In this document: positions 1-7,181 of the stretch, piece after piece
Layout of the letters: every line of letters starts with the position of its first letter
How positions within the stretch are numbered: position 1 is the stretch's first letter
Assembly: GCA_011049465.1 (NCBI GenBank)
Contig: DSBP01000036.1
Coordinates: 1 to 8,975, forward strand
Direction: 5' to 3'
Length of the DNA: 8,975 bases
Origin: a bacterium
Lineage (GTDB): Bacteria; Oederibacteriota; PGYV01; DSBP01
The notes under the pieces: model-generated
Seen by the model: the letters and a program-made list of their open reading frames with translations, nothing else
The model's database searches: none
What the model was told of the DNA's origin: nothing
Translations under genes and position numbers: made by a program

Positions 1-8
1 AGATTATT

Positions 9-806
9 ATGTTCCTGCTTATGCCCTTAATCCTGCTATGTTCCTGCGCGACGCTGACAACGACAAAACATGACCCGGTGATTATCCCTGAATTCATGGA
101 AATCCAGTTCGGGCTCGCCACAAAACTTCAGGTTGACGCGCAGTACAAATCCTACAATGACAGGGAGCTTTCCGCTTATGTGACAGCCATAGGAAACAGG
201 CTGGCTTCGGTCTCGTCAAGGAGCAGCCTTAAATACAGCTTTACTGTCGTTGACTCAAAGGAGATAAACGCCTTTGCCGTTCCGGGCGGGTTTGTTTATG
301 TGACGACCGGCCTGATAAAGGCGCTTGATGACGAGGCTCAGCTCGCCGCTGTCATAGGCCATGAGATAGGGCATATTGACAGGCAGCACGGAGTCAAAGC
401 GCTTCAGCGCCATATCGTTGCCACGCAGGGGCTCGCGTTTCTTGAAAAACTTGTAAATGAAGGAAAACCCGCGGAGCAGAAGAGCGAGATAGGAAAGATA
501 GCGGCGTCAGCCGGATTGCAGCTTTTATTCCTGCGGAATTCGCGTGAAAACGAGTTTGAGGCTGACGAGCAGGGCGCGCTTCTGGCTTCGCGTGTGGGCT
601 ATGACCCTTATGCCATAGTTGATGTCCAGCATCATCTCTTAAAGCTCAGGCAGGGGACGCCGTCAGCGCTTGAGCAGATGCTTTCAACGCACCCCATCTC
701 CGAGGCCCGCATAAATCACGCGAACAATTATATCAAAAACAACAATCTCGGCGGCAAGGCAAGAAGCAAAGATGTATACGCGAAGATGAAGGCGAGGATA
801 AAATAA
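9..806 (+). CDS. M48-family zinc metalloprotease, probable lipoprotein
   Basis: Predicted periplasmic, membrane-anchored peptidase of the M48 family (the group containing BepA/YfgC and LoiP), which act in envelope protein quality control. The zinc motif HEIGH is at residues 118-122. The downstream ExxxD motif (E182 to D186 in ENEFEAD) supplies the third metal ligand. The N-terminus is hydrophobic and leads to a lipobox-like LCSC, with the lipidated Cys at residue 13. That signal peptide lacks the usual basic residues, and the frame stays open to the window edge (two Ile codons precede the ATG), so the true start probably lies upstream of base 1. No TPR domain follows the protease domain, unlike BepA, and at 265 residues the protein is short. 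Its stop codon is one base from the likely start of the next gene, implying co-transcription. The family call is firm; the substrate is unknown. Confidence 0.9.
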   Translation: MFLLMPLILLCSCATLTTTKHDPVIIPEFMEIQFGLATKLQVDAQYKSYNDRELSAYVTAIGNRLASVSSRSSLKYSFTVVDSKEINAFAVPGGFVYVTTGLIKALDDEAQLAAVIGHEIGHIDRQHGVKALQRHIVATQGLAFLEKLVNEGKPAEQKSEIGKIAASAGLQLLFLRNSRENEFEADEQGALLASRVGYDPYAIVDVQHHLLKLRQGTPSALEQMLSTHPISEARINHANNYIKNNNLGGKARSKDVYAKMKARIK

Positions 807-807
807 C

Positions 808-1767
808 ATCGAAAGTAAAACTGCTGTTAAGCCGGTTGTATACATAAGCAAGTGCCTCACTTTCGCGCCTGTCAGGTATGACGGCCGGGTGATTCATTCC
901 GCGTTTGTTGATAAACTGAAACCATACATAACGCCTGTTACGCACTGCCCTGAGGTTGAAATCGGGCTCGGGGTTCCACGCAAAACCCTGAGGATTGAGG
1001 CTCTTGATAAAGAGATGAAAAAGCTCCGGCTTGTCCAGCCTGAGACCGGGATTGATTTCACCGCGAAGATGAGAAAATATACCTGCGCCACGCTTGATTC
1101 ACTGCCTGTCGTTGATGGATTTATACTCAAGGGAAAGTCCCCGAGCTCCGGGTTTAAGGATGTAAAAATATACCCGGGCAAAGAGGGAAAGCATGCGCCT
1201 CTGACAACCAAAGGCAGCGGTTTTTTCGGCGGGGAGGCGTACAAAAGGTTTTCCCATCTTGCTTTTGAGGATGAGGGCAGGCTCAATGACCCTAAGATAC
1301 GCGACCACTTCCTTAAAAAACTATTTACGATAGCCGGTTTTCGGGCTGTCAGGAAAAGGGGCGGAATCAGCGGGCTGATGAAATTCCAGCAGGACAACAA
1401 GCTCTTATTCATGAGTTACAGCCAGAAATATATGAGGGTGCTCGGCAATATCGCGGCTACGGCCCCAAAAAAGGCGGCCGAGCCCGCCTTTACCGCATAT
1501 GAGGCGCATCTTTACCTGCTTTTTGACAAAATCTATACGGAGAAATCCGTAATCAATACTGTCATGCACGCGTTCGGGTATTTCAAGGAAAAACTCGGCC
1601 CAAAAGAAAAGGCCTTCTTTCTCAGGCATCTTGACAAATACAGGCAGGGCAAAGAACCGCTTGGCACGGTTGTCAGCCTGTTAAGGTCCTATATAACCCG
1701 TTTTGATGAAAAATATCTTGAGACACAGGCGTTCTTTGAGCCATACCCTGAGGAACTGGCTGAATAA
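808..1767 (+). CDS. DUF523 (TudS-like) - DUF1722 (YbgA-like) protein with unusual start
   Basis: Two-domain protein. Residues ~9-150 resemble DUF523, the family of thiouracil desulfidase TudS, which holds a [4Fe-4S] cluster on three cysteines. Residues ~180-310 resemble DUF1722/YbgA (core LFDKIYTEKSVINTVMHAFG). Visible DUF523 motifs are ISKCL, VRYDGR, HCPEVEIGLGVPR and KSPSSGFKDVKIY. Homology begins at about base 829, yet between the upstream stop (799-801) and 889 this frame has no ATG, GTG or TTG. The GTG at 889 would cut off the first cysteine motif. I therefore place the start at ATC 808, which sits 10 bases after GGCGAGG and one base after the preceding gene. Numbered from there, two expected cluster cysteines are present (C16, C47), but the usual SPSCG motif reads SPSSG (S114). 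The protein may lack a normal cluster, the gene may be decaying, or the sequence may contain errors. The family is clear; the activity is uncertain. Confidence 0.82.
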   Translation: MESKTAVKPVVYISKCLTFAPVRYDGRVIHSAFVDKLKPYITPVTHCPEVEIGLGVPRKTLRIEALDKEMKKLRLVQPETGIDFTAKMRKYTCATLDSLPVVDGFILKGKSPSSGFKDVKIYPGKEGKHAPLTTKGSGFFGGEAYKRFSHLAFEDEGRLNDPKIRDHFLKKLFTIAGFRAVRKRGGISGLMKFQQDNKLLFMSYSQKYMRVLGNIAATAPKKAAEPAFTAYEAHLYLLFDKIYTEKSVINTVMHAFGYFKEKLGPKEKAFFLRHLDKYRQGKEPLGTVVSLLRSYITRFDEKYLETQAFFEPYPEELAE

Positions 1768-1815
1768 GAACAGGTATTACGGTGCAGCCGGTGTTTTTGC
1801 AAGCATGACAGGGCG

Positions 1816-1844
1816 TGGACAGAGAGGCCTGTTTTTGGTAAAAT
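1816..1844 (+). promoter_or_regulatory. sigma70-type promoter for the antiporter gene
   Basis: The -35 box TGGACA (1816-1821) and the -10 box TAAAAT (1839-1844) are separated by exactly 17 bases, and each matches five of six consensus positions. Transcription would begin near 1851, giving a leader of about 110 nt before the antiporter start. The position just after the DUF523 gene suggests the antiporter can be expressed separately from the upstream pair. This is inferred from sequence alone. Confidence 0.6.
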
Positions 1845-1851
1845 AAGGTAT

Positions 1852-1980
1852 ATGAACGCGGCAGGGCTTGAGAGGGAAGTGAAGGAGTTGTATGTGGACA
1901 GGAAAGAGGTAAAAAAATGTTCCCGGAAAAATCCGGCGAAAAACAATAACAGCGGGAGTTGCGTGTGTATCACGATATAA
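1852..1980 (+). CDS. possible small leader ORF (42 aa), overlapping the antiporter start
   Basis: The ORF begins MNAAGLEREVKELYVDRKEV, is basic and polar, and ends in a Cys-containing tail. I recognise no family. Its ATG lies at the predicted transcription start (~1851), so it would be nearly leaderless; only a weak AAGG precedes it. Its TAA stop (1978-1980) overlaps an in-frame ATG of the antiporter as TAATG, an arrangement typical of translational coupling. A short hairpin (CCGGA, AAAA loop, TCCGG, 1923-1936) lies inside it. It may equally be untranslated leader, so this is a tentative call. Confidence 0.25.
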   Translation: MNAAGLEREVKELYVDRKEVKKCSRKNPAKNNNSGSCVCITI

Positions 1981-3785
1981 TGCTGCAGCTTGGAGCCATA
2001 CTAATTGCGGGAATAACGGCTCAGTGGGCAGCGTGGAGGCTTAAGCAGCCGTCGATAGTATTTCTGATAATCGCGGGGTTTCTACTGGGGCCCGTAACAG
2101 GCCTTGTCAACCCTGACGGCCTGTTTGGCGAAATACTGCTTCCGCTTGCAAGCATCTCTGTGGCGCTTATTCTGTACGAGGGGGGCTTAAGCCTTAACAT
2201 CAGGGAGCTTAAAAATATAGGCAGGTCCCTGTTTTCGCTTGTAACAATAGGCGCGGCAATAACATGGGTTTTATCCGCTCTGCTTGCGTTTTACATACTC
2301 GGATTTTCATTTAAGACAGCCGTGCTTTTCGGCGCGATACTTGTTGTTACAGGCCCTACAGTTATAATACCGCTTTTAAAGCAGCTGAAGCCCTCAGGCA
2401 GAAGCGGGAAAATTCTCAAATGGGAAGGGATTGTGATAGACCCGGTCGGCGCTTCGCTGGCAGTCCTTGTCTTTGAGGCGATTCTTGCGTACGGAATAAA
2501 AGGGGTGGGGGATACAATAGCCCTTGTGGTGCTGAAGACAGCGCTTTCCGGCGCTGTTGCGGGCACAGCCGCGGCGTTTTTCCTTATTTTTGTAATTAAG
2601 AAGAACCTTGTGCCGGATTATCTTCAGAACCCGGTCTCTCTTATGGCTGTGGTAATGGCTTATATTGCCGCGAATACGTTTCAGAATGAGGCAGGGCTTC
2701 TTGCCGCGACAGTAATGGGCATAATCCTCGCGAGCCAGAGAATAATCGACATTAAGCCCATTGTTGAGTTTAAGGAAAACCTGCGGGTGCTCATTATTTC
2801 GGTTTTGTTCATTGTGCTGGCCGCAAGAATACCCGCGGAGGCGTTGGAATACGCCGGGCTGCCGGCATTGCTGTTTCTCATCCTCCTTATTTTCTTTGTC
2901 AGGCCTGTTTCCGTATTTATCTCGACCCTCTTCTCGAAGATGAGCGTAAAAGAAAAGACAATGATAGCGTTTATGGCGCCAAGGGGGATAGTGGCAGCTG
3001 CCGTGGCTTCTGTCTTTGAGATGAGGATGACAGAGGCAGGGCTTGACCCCGGAGGGCTGGTATACATGACATTTATTGTCATTATCGGCACAATAATATT
3101 TTACGGTTTTGCCGCTGTGCCTCTCGGCAGGAGGCTTGGCATAGCGAGAATAAACCCGCAGGGCGTGCTTATTGTGGGCGCGTGCGGATGGATACGGAGG
3201 ATAGCAAAGGCGCTTGCAGAGGAAAAGATTAAAGTGGCGCTTGTTGACTCAAACAACGCGAACATAACAGCCGCGAAGGTTGAGGGGTTTGAGGCCTATT
3301 ACGGCAGCGCTCTGGCGGAGAATATCGCCGATACCGTAAGCATAGAAGAATTCGGGAAGATGCTGGCCATGACGCCGAATGATGAGGTTAACATGATGGC
3401 AAGGGATAAATTCGGCAAGGCAATCGGCCTGAAAAACACATACAGGTTCTATTCAAGGGTTGAAGCGCAGAAACCCGAGAAAATTGAGAAAGCCGCGCTC
3501 CTGTCAAACCTTCTCTTTGGGACAAGGGCATATTATTACGCCCTGGAGGAGATTTTCAGCCGGGGAGGAGTTGTAAAGAAGACGCTTATTACAAAGGATT
3601 TTAACTATGAAAAGTATCTTGAATTATACGGGGACGCCGCAATACCGCTTTTTATTATCACAAAAGCAAGAGAGCTGTTTATCTATACGAAAACAGGTTT
3701 TAGGCAGCCGGCTGAGGGGGAACTGCTTATAAGCCTTGTACCATGTGCAGGCAGTGCCGGAAATGGAGAAAACACCAATAAATAA
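1965..3785 (+). CDS. CPA1-type cation/proton antiporter with TrkA-N domain
   Basis: Inner-membrane antiporter exchanging Na+ or K+ for H+, for pH and ion homeostasis. Residues 1 to ~390 form about twelve hydrophobic segments. Family motifs include AQWAAWRLKQPS, LILYEGGL, VTGPTVIIPLLKQ and WEGIVIDPVGA. The Asp at residue ~159 in DPVGA is the expected ion-binding carboxylate. A cytoplasmic TrkA-N (Rossmann) domain starts near residue 400 (VLIVGACGW, then VALVDSN), suggesting gating by nucleotide, and a further ~100-residue domain ends the protein. I chose GTG 1965 because GGGAG (1954-1958) is six bases upstream and the resulting N-terminus fits the family. TTG 1959 is too close to that site. 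ATG 1980 remains possible by coupling to the small ORF. Length (606 residues) is normal for antiporters with this fusion. Ion preference cannot be read from the sequence. Confidence 0.9.
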   Translation: MYHDIMLQLGAILIAGITAQWAAWRLKQPSIVFLIIAGFLLGPVTGLVNPDGLFGEILLPLASISVALILYEGGLSLNIRELKNIGRSLFSLVTIGAAITWVLSALLAFYILGFSFKTAVLFGAILVVTGPTVIIPLLKQLKPSGRSGKILKWEGIVIDPVGASLAVLVFEAILAYGIKGVGDTIALVVLKTALSGAVAGTAAAFFLIFVIKKNLVPDYLQNPVSLMAVVMAYIAANTFQNEAGLLAATVMGIILASQRIIDIKPIVEFKENLRVLIISVLFIVLAARIPAEALEYAGLPALLFLILLIFFVRPVSVFISTLFSKMSVKEKTMIAFMAPRGIVAAAVASVFEMRMTEAGLDPGGLVYMTFIVIIGTIIFYGFAAVPLGRRLGIARINPQGVLIVGACGWIRRIAKALAEEKIKVALVDSNNANITAAKVEGFEAYYGSALAENIADTVSIEEFGKMLAMTPNDEVNMMARDKFGKAIGLKNTYRFYSRVEAQKPEKIEKAALLSNLLFGTRAYYYALEEIFSRGGVVKKTLITKDFNYEKYLELYGDAAIPLFIITKARELFIYTKTGFRQPAEGELLISLVPCAGSAGNGENTNK

Positions 3786-3800
3786 AGGCAAAAATAATGC

Positions 3801-3829
3801 TTGACCGTTTATGGTTTTAGGAGTATATT
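3801..3829 (+). promoter_or_regulatory. sigma70-type promoter of the por operon
   Basis: The -35 box TTGACC (3801-3806) and the -10 box TATATT (3824-3829) are separated by 17 bases, 15 bases downstream of the antiporter stop. Transcription would start near 3836. This leaves a leader of about 140 nt before porG, in which I see no convincing hairpin, riboswitch or leader ORF. There is no terminator between the antiporter and this promoter, so some read-through from upstream is possible. Confidence 0.7.
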
Positions 3830-3963
3830 TAATTTGTTTGAGGCTGATTAAACGCGACTTTCTTTATTATATAAGGCCCCAGTGTTTTGACCGCCATTGA
3901 TTGGAAAAAATCCGTGCGGCAAATCCCGGCTAAAAAAAGAAAATGAAGTCATTAAAATACAGC

Positions 3964-3969
3964 AGGAGG
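3964..3969 (+). promoter_or_regulatory. ribosome-binding site deciding the porG start
   Basis: A perfect AGGAGG lies nine bases before ATG 3979. It falls inside the extended frame that opens at ATG 3943, which has no Shine-Dalgarno sequence, so the shorter protein is favoured. Confidence 0.85.
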
Positions 3970-3978
3970 TGTTGTTGT

Positions 3979-4557
3979 ATGAAAAGCATGAAGGAGATAA
4001 GATGGCACGGCAGGGGCGGCCAGGGCGCGAAGACAGCCGCCATGCTTATTGGCGAAGCCGCAATCAACGCGGGAAAGTTTGTCCAGGCATTCCCGGAATA
4101 CGGGCCCGAGAGAATGGGAGCGCCCGTGGCCTGTTATGACAGGATAGCGGATGAGGAGATAACAATCCACTCGCCCGTGCTTCATCCGTCAGCTGTTGTG
4201 GTTCTTGACGAGACCCTTATGGACTCAATAGATGTCACAAAAGGGCTGCCTGAGAAGGACGGGGTGCTGATAGTCAACACGCCGTTTGCCAAGGAAGAGG
4301 TCACAAAGAAGATTACATGGAAGGGTAAGGTTGTTGTGATTGACGCTTCAAAGATAGCGCAGGAAACCATAGGCAAGCCCATACCTAACACACCTATGAT
4401 GGGCGCGCTTGTGGGAGCGACAAAGATTATTGACATAGAACACCTTATCGAGGACACTAAAACAAAGCTGGAGAAGAAATTCAGGTCAAAGCCTGAGATT
4501 ATTGATGGCAATCTCAAGGCGATAAGAGCGGCGTATGAGGAGGTAAGCAAACAATGA
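3979..4557 (+). CDS. porG: pyruvate:ferredoxin oxidoreductase, gamma subunit
   Basis: Gamma subunit of the four-subunit 2-oxoacid:ferredoxin oxidoreductase, a cytoplasmic enzyme that converts pyruvate and CoA to acetyl-CoA and CO2 with reduction of ferredoxin, reversibly in many anaerobes. The family signature EIRWHGRGGQGAKTAA is at residues 6-21 with GRGGQG at 11-16. Further typical segments are FPEYGPERMGAP, VLDETLM and NTPMMGALVG. At 192 residues it has the usual length. The start is ATG 3979, nine bases after AGGAGG; an in-frame ATG at 3943 lacks a binding site and would add a Cys-rich N-terminus foreign to the family. It is the first gene of the operon, and its TGA overlaps the porD ATG (ATGA), indicating coupled translation. 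Pyruvate is inferred from the gene order and similarity; a related 2-oxoacid substrate is not excluded. Confidence 0.93.
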   Translation: MKSMKEIRWHGRGGQGAKTAAMLIGEAAINAGKFVQAFPEYGPERMGAPVACYDRIADEEITIHSPVLHPSAVVVLDETLMDSIDVTKGLPEKDGVLIVNTPFAKEEVTKKITWKGKVVVIDASKIAQETIGKPIPNTPMMGALVGATKIIDIEHLIEDTKTKLEKKFRSKPEIIDGNLKAIRAAYEEVSKQ

Positions 4558-4964
4558 GCAAAAAACCCGAGATAAAGACGTGGAAGGATATTAATACAGG
4601 AGGCTGGATAGAGAGCGGCACATCCGAGCATTTCAAGACAGGCGACTGGCGTTCAAAGGTTCCCATATGGCAGGAAAAGAACTGCATACAATGCATGCAG
4701 TGTTTTGCCTTCTGCCCTGATGACGCGATTAAGGTTACTGCTGAGGGAAAGCGGACCGGATATGATTACGGATTCTGCAAGGGCTGCGGGATCTGCGCTG
4801 AAGAGTGTCCCATAACAGCAAAAACCATAAAAGAACTTCAGAAGAAGGGACCGAATGTGAAGATTGACGCGTGGGACGGGGCGAAAAACCCCGAATACGC
4901 TGAAAAAGCAGCTATTCTTATGGTTTCCATTAAAGAAGCCAAAGAAAAACACAATATTAAATAA
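4554..4964 (+). CDS. porD: pyruvate:ferredoxin oxidoreductase, delta subunit (2x[4Fe-4S])
   Basis: Ferredoxin-like electron-transfer subunit of POR. Two complete [4Fe-4S] motifs are visible: C44, C47, C50 and C54, then C75, C78, C81 and C85, each ending in Cys-Pro. They pass electrons from the TPP site to external ferredoxin. The N-terminal part (WKDINTGGWIESGTSEHFKTGDW in outline, residues ~10-32) resembles delta subunits with the invariant GDWR-P pattern. About 50 residues follow the last cluster cysteine, more than the short tail I expect; AILMVSIKEAKE looks like the usual end displaced by an insert of about 30 residues. The start codon overlaps the porG stop, and porA follows within about 12 bases. 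Confidence 0.93.
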   Translation: MSKKPEIKTWKDINTGGWIESGTSEHFKTGDWRSKVPIWQEKNCIQCMQCFAFCPDDAIKVTAEGKRTGYDYGFCKGCGICAEECPITAKTIKELQKKGPNVKIDAWDGAKNPEYAEKAAILMVSIKEAKEKHNIK

Positions 4965-4976
4965 GGCGGTGTGACC

Positions 4977-6149
4977 GTGGAAAAAACAATTCTTGCAAGG
5001 ACAGGGAACGAGGCCATGGCAGAGGCCATGCGCCAGATAAATCCTGATGTGTGCGCGGCTTATCCGATAACGCCTGCGACGGAAATAATGCAGATTTTTT
5101 CGGGGTTTGTAAGCGACGGGCTGGTAAAGACAAAGCTGATTACTGTCGAGTCAGAGCACTCCGCGATGAGCGCGTGCCTTGGTTCAGCGGCAGCAGGAGC
5201 AAGGACAATGACAGCCACTTCCTCGCAGGGGCTGGCGCTTATGCACGAGATACTCTTTATTGTATCCGCGCTGAGGCTGCCGATAGTCCTGGCGGATGTT
5301 AACAGGGCGCTCTCGGGGCCCATTAATATCCACTGCGACCACTCGGACACGATGGCTGAGCGCGATACCGGCTGGATACAAATCTACGCGGAAAACTCGC
5401 AGGAGGCATATGACCTGCTGATACAGGCCGTAAGAATAGGAGAACACAGGGACGTGCTGCTTCCGGTATGCGTGTCAACCGACGGTTTTATCATAAGCCA
5501 CGGAATGGAGAGGCTTGAGACATATCCCGACGCTGAAGTGCAGAAATTTGTCGGAGAATACAAGCCGGTTTATAACATTCTTGACGTGGACAATCCGATA
5601 ACAGTAGGCTCGCTTGTACTGACCGATTATTATCTTGAGCACAAGCGCGCTCAGCACGAGGCTATGAAAAACTCGCTCAGGGTCATGTCAGAGGTTTTCA
5701 GCGAGTTCGGAAAAACATTCGGAAGGACATATGATTTTTGTGAAAAATACAGATGCGACGACGCGGAGTATATACTTGTGTGCCTGAGCTCAACAGCCGG
5801 CACGGCAAAAGCCGCAATTGAAGAACTTCGTAACCAGGGAATGAAAGCGGGGCTCCTGAAGATACGCGCTTTCAGGCCTTTTCCGGCGGAGCAGATAACA
5901 AATACGCTCAAAAACGCGAAGGCAATAGCCGTGCTTGACAGGTCAGAGTCGCTGAGCACCCGGTCAGGGCCGGTGGCCACGGAGATAAAAGCTGCGCTGT
6001 ACGACGCCTGCGTCAACAAGCCCATGCAGACATACATCTACGGGCTTGGCGGCAGGGAAATATATATTGAGGACATAAAAAAGGTCTTCAATAATCTCAA
6101 AGACGCTAAATGCGGCGGCCAGGTAGAGTACCTGGGCGTTAAAGAATAA
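4977..6149 (+). CDS. porA: pyruvate:ferredoxin oxidoreductase, alpha subunit
   Basis: Alpha subunit of POR, which with PorB forms the TPP-binding catalytic core. Hallmarks are AAYPITPATEIMQ near residue 25, ESEHSAMSACLGSAAAGAR followed by TATSSQGLALM (pyrimidine-domain contacts to TPP and substrate), the DHSDTMAERDTGW segment, and a C-terminal transketolase-like domain with LLKIRAFRPFP and AVLDRSES. At 390 residues it is of normal length for the alpha subunit of a four-subunit enzyme. The start is set at GTG 4977: TAAGGCGGT ends six bases before it, whereas the GTG at 4971 directly touches that site. The site itself begins within the porD stop codon, so the two genes are tightly linked. Confidence 0.93.
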   Translation: MEKTILARTGNEAMAEAMRQINPDVCAAYPITPATEIMQIFSGFVSDGLVKTKLITVESEHSAMSACLGSAAAGARTMTATSSQGLALMHEILFIVSALRLPIVLADVNRALSGPINIHCDHSDTMAERDTGWIQIYAENSQEAYDLLIQAVRIGEHRDVLLPVCVSTDGFIISHGMERLETYPDAEVQKFVGEYKPVYNILDVDNPITVGSLVLTDYYLEHKRAQHEAMKNSLRVMSEVFSEFGKTFGRTYDFCEKYRCDDAEYILVCLSSTAGTAKAAIEELRNQGMKAGLLKIRAFRPFPAEQITNTLKNAKAIAVLDRSESLSTRSGPVATEIKAALYDACVNKPMQTYIYGLGGREIYIEDIKKVFNNLKDAKCGGQVEYLGVKE

Positions 6150-6161
6150 GGGGGCGAGAAA

Positions 6162-7100
6162 ATGGCTGCACCTAAACAATCAGCAAAAGAACCGGTAAGG
6201 TTTATAGGCGGGCACAGGGCCTGCGCGGGATGCGGATATCCGGTATTTTTAAAACAGATATTCTCATCCACAAAGGATCCGATAGTGGTCGTATCTGCCA
6301 CGGGATGCCTCGAGGTAACGTCAACGATTTATCCGTACTCAGCCTGGAAGACGCCGTTCCTGCACAATGCGTTTGAAAACTCCGCGGCGACGTGTTCGGG
6401 AATAGAGGGCGCGTACCAGTCTCTTAAAAAGCAGGGCAGATACGATAAGAATGTGAAGTTTCTGGCGCTTGGCGGAGACGGCGGAACCTACGATATCGGG
6501 CTGCAGTCGCTCTCCGGCGCGATGGAGAGGCGCCACGACATGCTTTATGTGTGCTACAATAACGAAGCCTACATGAATACGGGCGTGCAGCGTTCTTCAG
6601 CCACACAGTTAGGCGCGCATACGACCACGTCGCCTGCCGGCAAAGTGGTGCTGGGAAAGACAGAACGCTCAAAAAACCTGACGGAGATAATGGCCGCGCA
6701 CGAGCTGCCTTATGTGGCGCAGACCACAATAGCCTACTGGGCCGACGCGACGTCAAAGTTTGAGAAGGCGTGGAACACGCCTGGCCCGAAATTTGTAAAC
6801 GTTTACTCGCCCTGCGTGCCGGGATGGGGATATCACATGTCGCAGACAGTAAAGATGTCAAAGCTGGCTGTTGAGACAAACCTGTGGCCGTGCTATGAGG
6901 TGGTTGACGGTGTTTATAAAGTCACGCAAAAGCCGAAAGAGAGAAAGCCTATTGAGGAGCTTTTGAAAACCCAGGTGAGGTTCAAGCATCTGCTGAAACC
7001 CGAGAACAAGGGGATAGTGGAGCTTGCGCAGAAGTTCATTGACCAGCGGTTTGAGCATCTTTTAAGGATGGAAAAAGCGACAAACCCGGAGGCGAAATAG
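6162..7100 (+). CDS. porB: pyruvate:ferredoxin oxidoreductase, beta subunit
   Basis: Beta subunit of POR, carrying the TPP pyrophosphate site and a proximal [4Fe-4S] cluster. The likely cluster ligands are C21 and C24 (HRACAGCG), C49 (SATGCLEV) and C218 (YSPCVPGW), the conserved pattern of this subunit. The TPP motif starts with GGDGGTYDIG (GDG at 105-107) and ends with YNNEAYMNTG (N133-N134), which bind Mg2+ and diphosphate. The protein has 312 residues, normal for the family. ATG 6162 follows AGGGGGCGAG with good spacing, 12 bases after the porA stop. The gene ends the operon: a strong terminator lies about 40 bases downstream. Confidence 0.94.
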   Translation: MAAPKQSAKEPVRFIGGHRACAGCGYPVFLKQIFSSTKDPIVVVSATGCLEVTSTIYPYSAWKTPFLHNAFENSAATCSGIEGAYQSLKKQGRYDKNVKFLALGGDGGTYDIGLQSLSGAMERRHDMLYVCYNNEAYMNTGVQRSSATQLGAHTTTSPAGKVVLGKTERSKNLTEIMAAHELPYVAQTTIAYWADATSKFEKAWNTPGPKFVNVYSPCVPGWGYHMSQTVKMSKLAVETNLWPCYEVVDGVYKVTQKPKERKPIEELLKTQVRFKHLLKPENKGIVELAQKFIDQRFEHLLRMEKATNPEAK

Positions 7101-7138
7101 CCGGGAGTTTACTTAAAGCGTTACCCCTTTTTATACAA

Positions 7139-7177
7139 GGGCCCGGGAAGGAATCTTCTTCCCGGGCCTGTTTTTTT
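7139..7177 (+). terminator. intrinsic terminator of the por operon
   Basis: A perfect 11-bp stem is formed by GGCCCGGGAAG (7140-7150) and CTTCCCGGGCC (7158-7168), with a 7-base loop, followed after TG by seven T residues (7171-7177). This is a textbook Rho-independent terminator placed 38 bases after porB. Confidence 0.95.
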
Positions 7178-7181
7178 GTGT

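Noticed and set aside
894..1412. 172-codon minus-strand ORF opposite the DUF523 gene
   Set aside because: Antisense shadow of a gene with clear family motifs; no domain or binding site of its own.
3166..3200. Non-canonical Rossmann glycine motif (VGACGWIRR) in the antiporter as a defect
   Set aside because: Antiporter-fused TrkA-N domains of this type often have a relaxed GxGxxG, and the acidic residue after strand 2 (VDSN) is kept, so it is probably normal for the family.
3943..3978. Longer PorG starting at ATG 3943
   Set aside because: No ribosome-binding site before 3943; a perfect AGGAGG precedes ATG 3979, and the extra Cys-rich residues do not fit the family.
3897..4139. 80-codon + strand ORF in the por leader
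   Set aside because: TTG start without a binding site, mostly overlapping porG in another frame; low-complexity shadow.
4971..4976. GTG 4971 as the porA start
   Set aside because: It directly touches the ribosome-binding sequence TAAGGCGGT; GTG 4977 has normal spacing.
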